Positions 24,126-31,857 of a DNA stretch of 64,000 bases are shown piece by piece. Made by a program: the position numbers and the translations under genes. The stretch covers positions 186,001 through 250,000 of the forward strand of contig NZ_AUMA01000006.1 in assembly GCF_000422565.1 (NCBI RefSeq). The letters run 5' to 3'. The notes below the pieces were generated by a model. The model did not search any database. It had not been told where the DNA came from and saw only the letters and a list, made by a program, of their open reading frames with translations. The stretch comes from Desulfovibrio aminophilus DSM 12254. GTDB lineage: Bacteria; Desulfobacterota; Desulfovibrionia; Desulfovibrionales; Desulfovibrionaceae. The number at the start of each line of letters is the position of its first letter. Position 1 is the first letter of the stretch.

Positions 24126-25319
24126 ATGCGTTATATCGACCAGACCGACCTGAAGGACAGAAAAGCGTTGGTCCGGGTGGACTTCAACGTGCCCATCGAA
24201 AACGGTGTCATCACCGACGACAACCGCATCCGGCAGAGCCTGCCGACGTTGCGCTACGTCCTGGACCAGGGCGGGGCCCTGATCCTCTGCGCCCACCTGG
24301 GCAAGCCCAAGGGCGTGGACCCCAAGCTCAGTTTGGCTCCTGTGGCCGCGCACTTGGCCAAGCTCCTCGGCCGCGAGGTGCGGCTGGCCCCGGACTGCGT
24401 GGGGCCCGAGGTCGAGAAAATGGCCCGTGAGCTGGCTCCCGGCCAGGTGCTCATGTTGGAGAACCTGCGTTTCCATGCCGAGGAGACCGGGAAGACTCCC
24501 GAGGCCCGGGGGGATTTCGGCAAGCGTCTGGCGGGACTGGCCGACGTCTACGTGGGCGAGGGGTTCGGCGTGGTGCATCGGCCCAACGCCTCGGTCGTGG
24601 ACGCGCCCCGGGCTGCGGCCTTGTGTTGTGCCGGGTTCCTGATGAAAAAGGAATGGCAGTTCCTGGGCGAACGTCTGGCGGCCCCGGAACGGCCGTTCGT
24701 TGCCATCTCCGGCGGAGCCAAGGTATCCACCAAACTGGGCATTCTGAAAAATCTTTTGGGCAAGGTGGACGATCTGATCATCGGCGGAGCCATGGCCAAT
24801 ACCTTCTTCCTGGCCCAGGGCCACGGCATCGGCGCGTCCCTGGCCGAGTTGGATCTCGTTGAGGAGGCCAAGGCCGTCCTGGCCGAGGCCGCAGGCAAGG
24901 GCACCCGGCTGCACCTGCCGCTGGACGTGGTCCTGGGCGCTTCGCCCAAGGACGCCGCCGCCACGGGCACGGCCGAAGTGGCGGCCATCCCGGAGGGCGC
25001 CATGGCCCTGGATATCGGGCCGCGCAGCGTGGAAGCCTTCTCCAAGGTCATCGCCTCGGCCCGCACCGTGGTCTGGAACGGCCCCATGGGCCTGTTCGAG
25101 AACCCGGCCTTCGCCGCCGGTTCCCTGGGCATCTGCCGGGCCATGGCCGCCAATGCCGGAGCCGTGACCATCGTGGGGGGCGGCGACACCGACGCCATGG
25201 TTCATGCCGCCGGGGCAGCCGAGAAATTCAGCTTCATCTCCACCGGCGGCGGTTCCTTCATGGAGTTCCTGGAAGGCAAGGAACTGCCCGGTCTGTCCGC
25301 CCTCAAGGAGTGCTCCTGA
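24126..25319 (+). CDS. pgk: Phosphoglycerate kinase
   Basis: This 397-residue enzyme is full length for bacterial PGK. It has RVDFNVPIENGVITDDNRIR, HLGKPKG, the hinge region FVAISGGAKVSTKLG, WNGPMGLFE and the nucleotide-loop GGGDTDAMVHAAG. It makes ATP and 3-phosphoglycerate in lower glycolysis. The ATG has AAGGAG upstream. The stop codon overlaps the tpiA start (TGATG), so pgk-tpiA-secG form one unit. Confidence 0.97.
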   Translation: MRYIDQTDLKDRKALVRVDFNVPIENGVITDDNRIRQSLPTLRYVLDQGGALILCAHLGKPKGVDPKLSLAPVAAHLAKLLGREVRLAPDCVGPEVEKMARELAPGQVLMLENLRFHAEETGKTPEARGDFGKRLAGLADVYVGEGFGVVHRPNASVVDAPRAAALCCAGFLMKKEWQFLGERLAAPERPFVAISGGAKVSTKLGILKNLLGKVDDLIIGGAMANTFFLAQGHGIGASLAELDLVEEAKAVLAEAAGKGTRLHLPLDVVLGASPKDAAATGTAEVAAIPEGAMALDIGPRSVEAFSKVIASARTVVWNGPMGLFENPAFAAGSLGICRAMAANAGAVTIVGGGDTDAMVHAAGAAEKFSFISTGGGSFMEFLEGKELPGLSALKECS

Positions 25320-26080
25320 TGAACAAGCTCATGGCCGCCAACTGGAAGATGTACAAGACCTACGAGGAAGCCAAGGACACGGCCAAGGCTCTGGTCAAGC
25401 TCCTGGAGGGCAGGCTGCCCGCCGGGCGCGAGGTTCTCGTGTTTCCTCCCTTCACGGCCTTGCGCGCCGTGTCCAAGAAATTCAAGGACGAGAGGGGGTT
25501 CTGGACCGGCGGTCAGGACTTTTGGCCCGAGAAGGAGGGGGCGTTCACCGGCGAGATCGCGCCGGGCATGCTCCAGGACGCAGGCGCGTCCTTCGCGCTC
25601 ACCGGACATTCGGAGCGTCGTCATGTCCTCGGCGAGTCCGATGATCTGGTGGGCCGCAAGACGGCCTTCGCCCTGGCCTCGGGGCTGAACGTGGTGCTTT
25701 GCGTGGGCGAGAAGATCGAGGAGCGCCGGTCTGGCGATGTTGAAGCTGTATTGGAACGCCAGTTGCGGAGCGGCTTGACGGGAGTGCCCCGGGAGATCGA
25801 TCCGACAAGACTGGCCGTGGCCTATGAACCGGTTTGGGCCATTGGAACCGGCGAGGTGGCAGGCCCCAAGGAAATCTTGGATGCCCACGCCTGTGTGCGT
25901 CGGATTTTGCTTGACACTTTTAAAAATATCGGCAATAATATTAAGATATTGTACGGCGGAAGCGTGAAGCCGGAAAACTGCGCCGAGATCATCGCGCTTG
26001 ACAATGTGGACGGTGTGCTGGTAGGAGGCGCGAGCTTGGCGGCTGAAAGTTTTGCCCGCATCGTGCTGGCCGGAGCGTGA
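25319..26080 (+). CDS. tpiA: Triosephosphate isomerase
   Basis: This 253-residue TIM barrel starts at ATG 25319, overlapping the pgk stop; AAGGAG lies 8 nt upstream. Catalytic residues are in place: Lys in AANWKMYK, His in TGHSERRHVLGE and Glu in AYEPVWAIGTG. The phosphate loop appears as LYGGSVKPEN and VGGASL. It interconverts dihydroxyacetone phosphate and glyceraldehyde 3-phosphate. Length is normal. Confidence 0.97.
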   Translation: MNKLMAANWKMYKTYEEAKDTAKALVKLLEGRLPAGREVLVFPPFTALRAVSKKFKDERGFWTGGQDFWPEKEGAFTGEIAPGMLQDAGASFALTGHSERRHVLGESDDLVGRKTAFALASGLNVVLCVGEKIEERRSGDVEAVLERQLRSGLTGVPREIDPTRLAVAYEPVWAIGTGEVAGPKEILDAHACVRRILLDTFKNIGNNIKILYGGSVKPENCAEIIALDNVDGVLVGGASLAAESFARIVLAGA

Positions 26081-26113
26081 AGCCGACAAGCGTGAGAAAA
26101 GTGAGGATTTGAC

Positions 26114-26476
26114 TTGGAGACTCTGGTTGTCGTCATTCACGTGTTGGCCTGCGTGTTCCTGATCGTGGCCGTGCTGTTGCAGTCGGGTCAGGAAGGCATG
26201 GGCGTCATCTTCGGCGGCGGCAGCGGTTCCGTGTTCGGGAGCACCGGCGCGGGCGGCCTGCTGGTCAAGGTGACCTCGGTGCTGGCCGCCGTGTTTTTGC
26301 TGACCTCCCTGGGCTACAACCTGCTCATCAACAAGCGGGTGTCGCATGTGGAGTCCATCATGCTGGATTCTTCCGGCGCGGTGACCGCTCCGGCTCCGGC
26401 CCAGGAGAAGAAGCCCGAGGGTGTGACCTTCGAGGATCCCAAGGCCGCGCAGCAGCCGGAGGCTCCGAAGCAATAA
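26114..26476 (+). CDS. secG: Preprotein translocase subunit SecG
   Basis: This 120-residue protein has two membrane helices (about 3-25 and 52-72) and the family loop LLQSGQEGMGVIFGGGSGSVFGS between them. A Pro/Ala/Lys-rich tail follows. SecG supports SecYEG-driven export. It starts with TTG 26114, with GAGGA six nt upstream, in the usual place after tpiA. tRNA-Leu follows within 24 nt and may be in the same transcript. Confidence 0.95.
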   Translation: METLVVVIHVLACVFLIVAVLLQSGQEGMGVIFGGGSGSVFGSTGAGGLLVKVTSVLAAVFLLTSLGYNLLINKRVSHVESIMLDSSGAVTAPAPAQEKKPEGVTFEDPKAAQQPEAPKQ

Positions 26477-26499
26477 GCCTTTGTTGAAAATCCCCCGAT

Positions 26500-26586
26500 G
26501 CCGAGGTGGTGGAACTGGTAGACACGCTATCTTGAGGGGGTAGTGGGAGAAATCCCGTGGGGGTTCGAGTCCCCCCCTCGGCACCA
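26500..26586 (+). tRNA. tRNA-Leu (GAG)
   Basis: An 87-nt class II tRNA with encoded CCA has acceptor GCCGAGG/CCTCGGC, D-arm TGGTGGAACTGGTAGACA, anticodon loop TTGAGGG between CTATC and GGTAG, a long variable arm (TGGGAGAAATCCCG-type) and T-arm GGGGGTTCGAGTCCCCC. The anticodon GAG reads CUU/CUC leucine codons. A terminator follows 8 nt downstream. Confidence 0.97.
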
Positions 26587-26594
26587 CAGAGATC

Positions 26595-26630
26595 AAAGGG
26601 TCCTGGCGACAACCAGGGCCCTTTTTCTTT
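26595..26630 (+). terminator. Terminator after tRNA-Leu
   Basis: AAAGGGTCCTGG and CCAGGGCCCTTT form a 12-bp stem with one G-U, loop CGACAA, followed by TTTTTCTTT. It closes the pgk-tpiA-secG-tRNA-Leu unit. Confidence 0.93.
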
Positions 26631-26957
26631 GCCTCGTGCAGACGCGCATGGCCGTTGGAGTGGAACGGAAAAACTCCTGAACGTCGTTGAGTCAGAGCCT
26701 TTAGTACAGGAAGGCGGCCACGACGCTTTTGGAGTCGTGAGGACTCAAATGGCTTGCTGGCGGCAGCCGTGTCGTCGGTCGTCGGGAGTCGTTCAGCTCC
26801 GGACCGCATGAGGATGACGCTGCGTCGCCGCAGGCTCGGGGTGCTTGGCGACCGGTTGCTTGGCCGGGCGCGGAAAGGGACGCTGATGCAGCGGCGTGGC
26901 CAGGATGCTCCTTCCCGCCTGTCAGTGAGGAGGGCCTGCCGCGTGACGTCGGATAAT
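26631..26957. other. Gene-free stretch downstream of tRNA-Leu
   Basis: Between the tRNA terminator and the terminator of the convergent repeat-protein gene I find no convincing gene on either strand. Open frames here lack ribosome sites and family resemblance. No second copy of the tRNA 3' end is seen, so there is no att-site evidence. Short hairpins such as GAGTC-gtgag-GACTC occur but nothing that I recognise as an RNA gene. Confidence 0.5.
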
Positions 26958-26983
26958 GAAAAAGGGCGTCCTCGCGGACGCCC
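26958..26983 (-). terminator. Terminator of the repeat-protein gene
   Basis: On the minus strand GGGCGTCC-GCGA-GGACGCCC is followed by five T residues and lies 30 nt after the gene's stop codon. Confidence 0.92.
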
Positions 26984-27012
26984 GTGGTTCATGTCGGTGC
27001 AGATCGAAGGCG

Positions 27013-29397
27013 TTAGAAGGGGTAGACCATGGTTCCGCCGGACTTGGGCCGTTCCTCGACCTTGCCCATCTTGGCCTCGATTTCGGCCAGGCGGTTCTTG
27101 GCGGCTTCGCGCTGCTGCTCGGTTTCCGCGTTGCGGATGACCGTGACGAGCAGATTCTTGGCCGTGTCGTACTGGCCCATGTTGTCGTAGATGAGCGCGG
27201 CACGGAACATGGCCGTCAGGGCCCAGATGTTCTCCTGCGGATACTGCCATGCCAGGCGGAGGTAGTAGTCCAGGGCCTTGTCGATGTTGCCCATGGCGTG
27301 CGCGCCCTCGCCGAGATAGTAGAGCACCTCGGCCTGCATGGCGGGCGGCATGTTCTCATGGCGCTCCCAGAGTTTCTCCAACTGGCCCTGGGCCACATCG
27401 AGCTGTCCCTTCTGCTGGAGGATGAAGGCCACCCGGATCAGGCTCGTGTCCGAGAGCTTCACGCCGGTTTTGAGCAAGCGGCTGTATGAGTCCAGGGCCT
27501 CGTCGAAGTTGCTCAGTCCGAAGGCCAGGTCACCCTTGAGTTCGAGTTGCCGCGCGCGGAGTTCCTTGGGCAGGCGGATGGTCTCCACGTTGTTCAGGTA
27601 GAATCCGGCTAGCTGGTACTGCTGGTCCTTGAGGGCCTCCTCGGCGAGGCGGAGCGTGGCCTGGGCCCCGGTGGAGGTCTCGGGGAAGAGGAAGGCGATG
27701 CGCTTGGCCAAATCGGCCGAGGGCTCGTTTTCCAGGCGGGAGGTCCAGGAGGACAGAACCAGGAGCCGGTCCAGGGGCCAGGTGCGGCTTGCGGCGTTGG
27801 TCAGCTGGCGGCCTTCCAGGCGAATCCAGAACGGGGCCAGGTGGGAGGGGAGGCTGGTTCCGCCTCCGGCCGAGGCCAGCGCGGGGAGCAGGAAGTACTG
27901 CCGCGCGGCCGCGTTGGGATCTTCAGTGAGCAGGTTCTCCAGGGGCTCGTCGAAGAGAAGCATGCCGCAGACCTTCAGACTCAAGGGCAGATCACGCTTT
28001 TCCAAACCGGTCCACAGGGCCTGCGCCTGTTCGGTTTTGCCCGAGGCGACGGCCAGGGCGAAACGATACTGGCCGAAGACGGGCAGGGCCTCCAGTTCCT
28101 TTCCTGGTTCACGGTCCACATAGCGTTTGGCCGCGTCTTTCAGGGAACGGTTCTTCTTGCGGATATCCTGCCATTCGGAGTTGCTTTCCTCAGACAGGAG
28201 CCAGTCCGTGCGCCCCGAGGAAGAGGTGGACATGGTGTTGCTGCCCCAGAAGATCGAGGCCTTGGGATAGGAGGAGTGGAGGGAGGCCAGCTCACTGGGG
28301 TCTTCCTCGGAAGCGATGAAGGCGGTGACGGCCGCCCAGAATTCACGCGGCGCCTGGGCGGTGATGGCTTCAGCGTCGGTCTTGGCATCGTCCTTGTATT
28401 CCAGGCAGGCGGCGGCCAGGGCCTTGGCTACCTGAAGCCGGTCGCTCTCGCCGATCTCCACCACGTCGCCCGCCATGGGCTTGTCGCCTACGGCCGACTC
28501 GTGCTCCAGGGCCTTGGCGGCGGCGTCCCAAAAGGGATTGTTTTTCCAGACCCGCTGAGCTTGTTCGAGGGTGGTGCGCAGGACTGCTTCCTGGCCTTCG
28601 CGGGTGGCGCCGAAGTTCGCCGAGTAGATCCAGAAGAATCGACGCCAGACGTCGGTCCAGAGTGTATCCAGGTCCGGTTCGTTCTGGAAGCGGGCATTGC
28701 GTTCCTTGGCGTCGAGCAACTGGCCCGCCTGGCTGAACCAGAACACGGCCTTGGAGGGATCGCCCGCGGCGCGGGCGGCCTGGCCGCCCAGCCAGAGGCG
28801 CTTTACTTCCTTGGACTGGTCGTCGAAGGAGGGGGAGGATTCGAGAATCTCCAGCGCCTGCTGGGGAGCGCCGGTCTGCAGGGCCATGACGGCCCGCTTG
28901 AGGATCAGGTCCGGGTCGTCAGAGCTGCTGTATTCCTTGCTCAGGCGATCCCAGGCCCCGTATTTTTCAAGAAACTTGTCGTAGCCGCTTTCGCTGGACT
29001 TCGGTGGGGAAGGAGGGTCGGCTTTGGCCGTCTTGGCTGTTTTTCCCGGAGCCTGCTTCTCATTTGCCGCGGGGGATTCGGGCTGCTTTTCGGCGTCGTC
29101 GCCGGCCGGGGCCTTGTCGGGCTCCGTCGTGGCGGTCTGCTGGTCCTTCTTCGTTTCGGTCTTGGGCTTTTTGGCAGAGGACTTCTTCGTCTTGGCTTCG
29201 TCCTTGCCGGAACTTTTGGCCGATGACGGCTTGGTGGCGGACTTGGCGCCGGACTTTTTCATTTCGGTCTTTTTCGACGGGGCGGTCGAATCGGCGTCTG
29301 TGGCGTTTTGGTGCGGCTCCGCCAGGAGCGGCTGAAGCGTCAAAGCGAAAACGGCCAGGAAAACGAGCAGAAGCACACGGAACGGTTTCTTCATCAT
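27013..29397 (-). CDS. Large exported TPR/helical-repeat protein
   Basis: This 794-residue protein starts at ATG 29397 (or 29394). Residues 2-27 are a signal peptide (KKPFRVLLLVFLAVFALTLQ, then PLLA). A low-complexity Lys/Ser/Thr/Ala-rich linker covers about 28-135. The rest is helical repeats of TPR type, clearest in the last 200 residues (AEVLYYLGEGAHAMGNIDKA and AALIYDNMGQYDTAKNLLVT). The end is a short Gly-Gly-Thr-Met tail. Periplasmic TPR scaffolds of this kind are common in sulfate reducers, but I do not recognise an assigned role. The start has a poor ribosome site and a leader of about 200 nt. Confidence 0.85.
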   Translation of the reverse strand: MMKKPFRVLLLVFLAVFALTLQPLLAEPHQNATDADSTAPSKKTEMKKSGAKSATKPSSAKSSGKDEAKTKKSSAKKPKTETKKDQQTATTEPDKAPAGDDAEKQPESPAANEKQAPGKTAKTAKADPPSPPKSSESGYDKFLEKYGAWDRLSKEYSSSDDPDLILKRAVMALQTGAPQQALEILESSPSFDDQSKEVKRLWLGGQAARAAGDPSKAVFWFSQAGQLLDAKERNARFQNEPDLDTLWTDVWRRFFWIYSANFGATREGQEAVLRTTLEQAQRVWKNNPFWDAAAKALEHESAVGDKPMAGDVVEIGESDRLQVAKALAAACLEYKDDAKTDAEAITAQAPREFWAAVTAFIASEEDPSELASLHSSYPKASIFWGSNTMSTSSSGRTDWLLSEESNSEWQDIRKKNRSLKDAAKRYVDREPGKELEALPVFGQYRFALAVASGKTEQAQALWTGLEKRDLPLSLKVCGMLLFDEPLENLLTEDPNAAARQYFLLPALASAGGGTSLPSHLAPFWIRLEGRQLTNAASRTWPLDRLLVLSSWTSRLENEPSADLAKRIAFLFPETSTGAQATLRLAEEALKDQQYQLAGFYLNNVETIRLPKELRARQLELKGDLAFGLSNFDEALDSYSRLLKTGVKLSDTSLIRVAFILQQKGQLDVAQGQLEKLWERHENMPPAMQAEVLYYLGEGAHAMGNIDKALDYYLRLAWQYPQENIWALTAMFRAALIYDNMGQYDTAKNLLVTVIRNAETEQQREAAKNRLAEIEAKMGKVEERPKSGGTMVYPF

Positions 29398-29596
29398 AAT
29401 GGTTGTCTGGAGGGTACGGTTGAAGGTCGCGGGTTGGGTTCCGGGAAAGACCGGGGGCTGATGTTGCTTCGCCAAGACTGTTCTCCGGGAAAACTCCCAT
29501 GGATGACGCGGAAGCAGGGCTTCCTTACCAGGAGGCCAGACGGGTTGCAAGCAAGGCGGAGGGGGCCCCCCGTGTTTCCACCCGCTTATTTTTGAA

Positions 29597-29624
29597 AGTT
29601 TACATAATTTACATTCCGGGACAA
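29597..29624 (-). promoter_or_regulatory. Possible promoter with direct repeats, upstream of the repeat-protein gene
   Basis: On the minus strand TTGTCC (29624-29619) and TAAACT (29602-29597) are 16 nt apart. Two copies of ATGTAAA, 9 nt apart (29614-29608 and 29605-29599), overlap the spacer and -10. The region is strikingly AT-rich for this genome. Start-site and operator roles are inferred. Confidence 0.38.
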
Positions 29625-29633
29625 TTTGTCGTG

Positions 29634-29662
29634 CGAGAAAAAGGGGATTAAAGAAATCCCCT
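29634..29662 (-). terminator. Terminator of the transaldolase-like gene
   Basis: On the minus strand AGGGGATT-TCTTT-AATCCCCT is followed by TTTTCTC, 25 nt after the gene's stop codon. Confidence 0.88.
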
Positions 29663-29687
29663 ATTGCAATGAATTATATGATGATTT

Positions 29688-30362
29688 TTATTTTGCTCGA
29701 CGACTCTTTTGTTTGGTCGCGCCGTGGCTTTTGCTCCAGTCGTTCAGGAAAGTTTGCAGGCCGGAATCCGTCAAGGGATGCTTGAGCAGTTCGCGGATCA
29801 CCGGAAACGGGATCGTGGCCACGTCCGCTCCCATGAGCGCGGCCTGAAGCACGTGCTGCGGATGGCGGATGCTGGCCACCAGAACCTGCGTGGACATGCC
29901 GTAGTTGCCGAAGATGGTCAGAATCTGCTCCACCAGGGCCAAACCGTCGTGTCCGATGGCGTCCAGCCGCCCCACGAAGGGACTTACGTAGGTCGCGCCC
30001 GCCTTGGCGGCCAGCAACGCCTGGAGCGGTGAAAAGACGAGGGTCACATTGGTTTCGATTCCCATGTCTGTGAGCTGCCGCACCGCAGCCAGTCCCGGCT
30101 CGGTGATCGGCACCTTGATGACCACGTTGGGGCCGAGTTTGATCAGTTCTCGGGCCTCACGGACCATCTCCTCGGCGCCGGTTCCGATGACTTCCAGGCT
30201 CACCGGGCCGTTCACCTCGCCGCAAATGGCCCGGGCCACGGCTTTCCAGTCGCCCTTCTCCTTGGCCATGAGGCTCGGGTTGGTGGTCACTCCGTCGATG
30301 AGGCCGTAGGCCTTGGCCTGCCTGATTTCGTCCAGCTTGGCGGTATCGATGAAGAACTTCAT
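29688..30362 (-). CDS. fsa: Transaldolase / fructose-6-phosphate aldolase family
   Basis: This 224-residue protein belongs to the short transaldolase (MipB/TalC/FSA) group. It begins [20 protein letters not shown], has [12 protein letters not shown] (24-35), the Schiff-base Lys83 in NVVIKVPIT and the C-terminal [16 protein letters not shown] and [20 protein letters not shown]. Such enzymes serve the non-oxidative pentose phosphate pathway as transaldolase, or cleave fructose 6-phosphate; sequence alone does not settle which. The basic C-terminal tail ([14 protein letters not shown]) is longer than usual. No clear ribosome site is seen before the ATG. Confidence 0.93.
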   Translation of the reverse strand: MKFFIDTAKLDEIRQAKAYGLIDGVTTNPSLMAKEKGDWKAVARAICGEVNGPVSLEVIGTGAEEMVREARELIKLGPNVVIKVPITEPGLAAVRQLTDMGIETNVTLVFSPLQALLAAKAGATYVSPFVGRLDAIGHDGLALVEQILTIFGNYGMSTQVLVASIRHPQHVLQAALMGADVATIPFPVIRELLKHPLTDSGLQTFLNDWSKSHGATKQKSRRAK

Positions 30363-30488
30363 GGTTCATAACTAGCGGAAAAGCGGAAGGAAGAAAAGAA
30401 GTGAGAAGCATATTTCCAGACCACCGCGGGGGGCTGGTGATTTTTTCTCGGGTGTTCCATAGGAGAAAGGAACATCGAGGTGAGCCGA

Positions 30489-31031
30489 ATGGAGTTTCTC
30501 GATTCCATGCGCGCCCTGCTTCGGCTGCATGCCGAACGCGGCCAGTCGTTTCCCGCGTTTCTCCGGATCGAATCCCGGGCCGTTCCCCCGCCGTGGGCCG
30601 CCCTCCTCGTCCATGATCGGAGCATGACCGCCACCCTTGCCGAGCACTACGGTGACGATGTCACAGTGCGGCTTTTGGGCGATGACATCCTCACGCCGGA
30701 CAAGGCGCTGGATCGGGTGGTGGTGCTGGGATTGGAGAACGCCGCTCGGCCGGTTGCCCTGGCGGGATTACGCATTCATCTGGAGCGGTTCGCGCCGGAA
30801 CTGCGCGCCGCGTTCATCGAGGCCGAGCGTCCCTTTGGCGGGATTCTGCGCCAAGCGGGCCTGTCGTTTACCTCGGAGCCGCAATATTTCTTGAGCTGCG
30901 AGACCAATACCGTCCTGGCCGACGCCCTCGGCGTGTCCGAAGGCGCGGTCCTTTATGGGCGGTTCAGCCGCTTGTTCAATCAGACCCGCGATCTGCTGGC
31001 CGAGGTCGTGGAATTGCTCACCCGCCCGTGA
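30489..31031 (+). CDS. Chorismate-lyase/UTRA-like hypothetical protein
   Basis: The protein has 180 residues if it starts at ATG 30489 after GAGG; GTG 30480 after AAGGA is an alternative. The C-terminal half (LSCETNTVLADALGVSEGAV, then LYGRFSRLFNQTRDLLAEVV) resembles the ligand-binding fold shared by chorismate pyruvate-lyases and GntR-type UTRA domains. The N-terminal half has VHDRSMTATLAEHYGDDVTV, in the style of the chorismate-lyase group. No DNA-binding domain is present. A cytosolic lyase or small-molecule binding role is an inference; the substrate is unknown. Confidence 0.65.
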   Translation: MEFLDSMRALLRLHAERGQSFPAFLRIESRAVPPPWAALLVHDRSMTATLAEHYGDDVTVRLLGDDILTPDKALDRVVVLGLENAARPVALAGLRIHLERFAPELRAAFIEAERPFGGILRQAGLSFTSEPQYFLSCETNTVLADALGVSEGAVLYGRFSRLFNQTRDLLAEVVELLTRP

Positions 31032-31038
31032 CAGGTCG

Positions 31039-31314
31039 CTATTCGGCCTTTTCCTGCCCTGCTTCCAGGCTCTTGATGAATTTGTCCCGGCATTCATAGG
31101 AGCAGAAGACGTGCACGGCCTCGCCCTGGCGCACACGGATGTCTCCGTCTTTGCGGACGTAGGCGCCGCATACGGGATCCTTGACCATCTCGCCGGAGGC
31201 GGCCAGATTCTCTTCCTGTTTCTTGTCGCGGACCTGCTTCTGCTTGCGGTCGCCGGTGAAGAGCTTCCAGACCACGAACGCGGCCACGGCGAAGATGAGG
31301 AACTTGATGAGCAT
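31039..31314 (-). CDS. Membrane-anchored YHS/TRASH-type metal-binding protein
   Basis: This 91-residue protein has an N-terminal membrane helix (LIKFLIFAVAAFVVWKLF), a basic linker (GDRKQKQVRDKKQEE) and a small YHS-like domain: MVKDPVCGAYVRKDGD, then HVFCSYECRDKF. The three Cys fit a Zn or Cu site of the TRASH/YHS type, facing the cytosol if the N-terminus is outside. The ATG at 31314 has a ribosome site (AAAGGAGT). It lies 25 nt downstream of folK and is probably the last gene of the dapL-folK unit. Confidence 0.8.
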   Translation of the reverse strand: MLIKFLIFAVAAFVVWKLFTGDRKQKQVRDKKQEENLAASGEMVKDPVCGAYVRKDGDIRVRQGEAVHVFCSYECRDKFIKSLEAGQEKAE

Positions 31315-31338
31315 GGGGACTCCTTTGCCGCACGCGGC

Positions 31339-31857
31339 CTAGTCTTGCCAGATACGGTCGCCGTCCAGGCGGTGGTTCAGGGCGCCCAGGGCCGTTTTCA
31401 CGGCCACTCCGCCGGGCAGGACGAGGTCCGGGGCGATCTCGCGCAACGGGACGAGCATGAAGGCCCGCGTGAGCAGACGCGGGTGCGGCACGGTCAGGAA
31501 GCCCGTGTCCGCCGTCAGGTCGCCGAACAGCAGCAGGTCCAGGTCGATGACCCGGGGGCCGCCGGGAGTCTCCGCGGAGCGGTCCCGGCCCATCTGGGCC
31601 TCGATGGCCAGGAGTGTGGACAGCAGCCCTTCCGGAGCCCAAATCTCCGGATCCACGGCCAGCTCCACCACCTGGTTGGCGAACCAGGGCTGATCCTTGA
31701 GGCCCTGGGGTTCGGTCCAGTAGATAGCCGACTGTTTTTTGAGTTGGATGTCGGCGCCGTAGTTTTCCAGCCTCGCCAGGGCCTCGTTCAGGTTTTCCTC
31801 GGGTTTGCCGAGGTTCGAGCCGAGCCCCAGGTAGGTGGTTACAAGCTGGATATCCGT
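31339..31857 (-). CDS. folK: 2-amino-4-hydroxy-6-hydroxymethyldihydropteridine pyrophosphokinase
   Basis: FolK transfers pyrophosphate from ATP to the pterin in folate synthesis. The signature YLGLGSNLGKPEENLNEAL, KQSAIYWTEPQG, FANQVVEL and GPRVIDLDLLLFGD (catalytic Asp pair) are all intact, giving ~170 residues, the normal length. No ATG, GTG or TTG occurs in frame between 32052 and this N-terminus. A good AAGGAGG site (31871-31865) lies inside the end of dapL, 7 nt before an ACG (31857) and 4 nt before GTC. I set the start at ACG as the best-spaced near-cognate codon, but it is uncertain. The gene overlaps dapL by about 19 nt. Confidence 0.85.
   Translation of the reverse strand, partial: TDIQLVTTYLGLGSNLGKPEENLNEALARLENYGADIQLKKQSAIYWTEPQGLKDQPWFANQVVELAVDPEIWAPEGLLSTLLAIEAQMGRDRSAETPGGPRVIDLDLLLFGDLTADTGFLTVPHPRLLTRAFMLVPLREIAPDLVLPGGVAVKTALGALNHRLDGDRIWQD

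Noticed and set aside
26500-27012. Integrated element at tRNA-Leu
   Set aside because: No integrase, no repeated tRNA 3' end and no atypical gene content were found.
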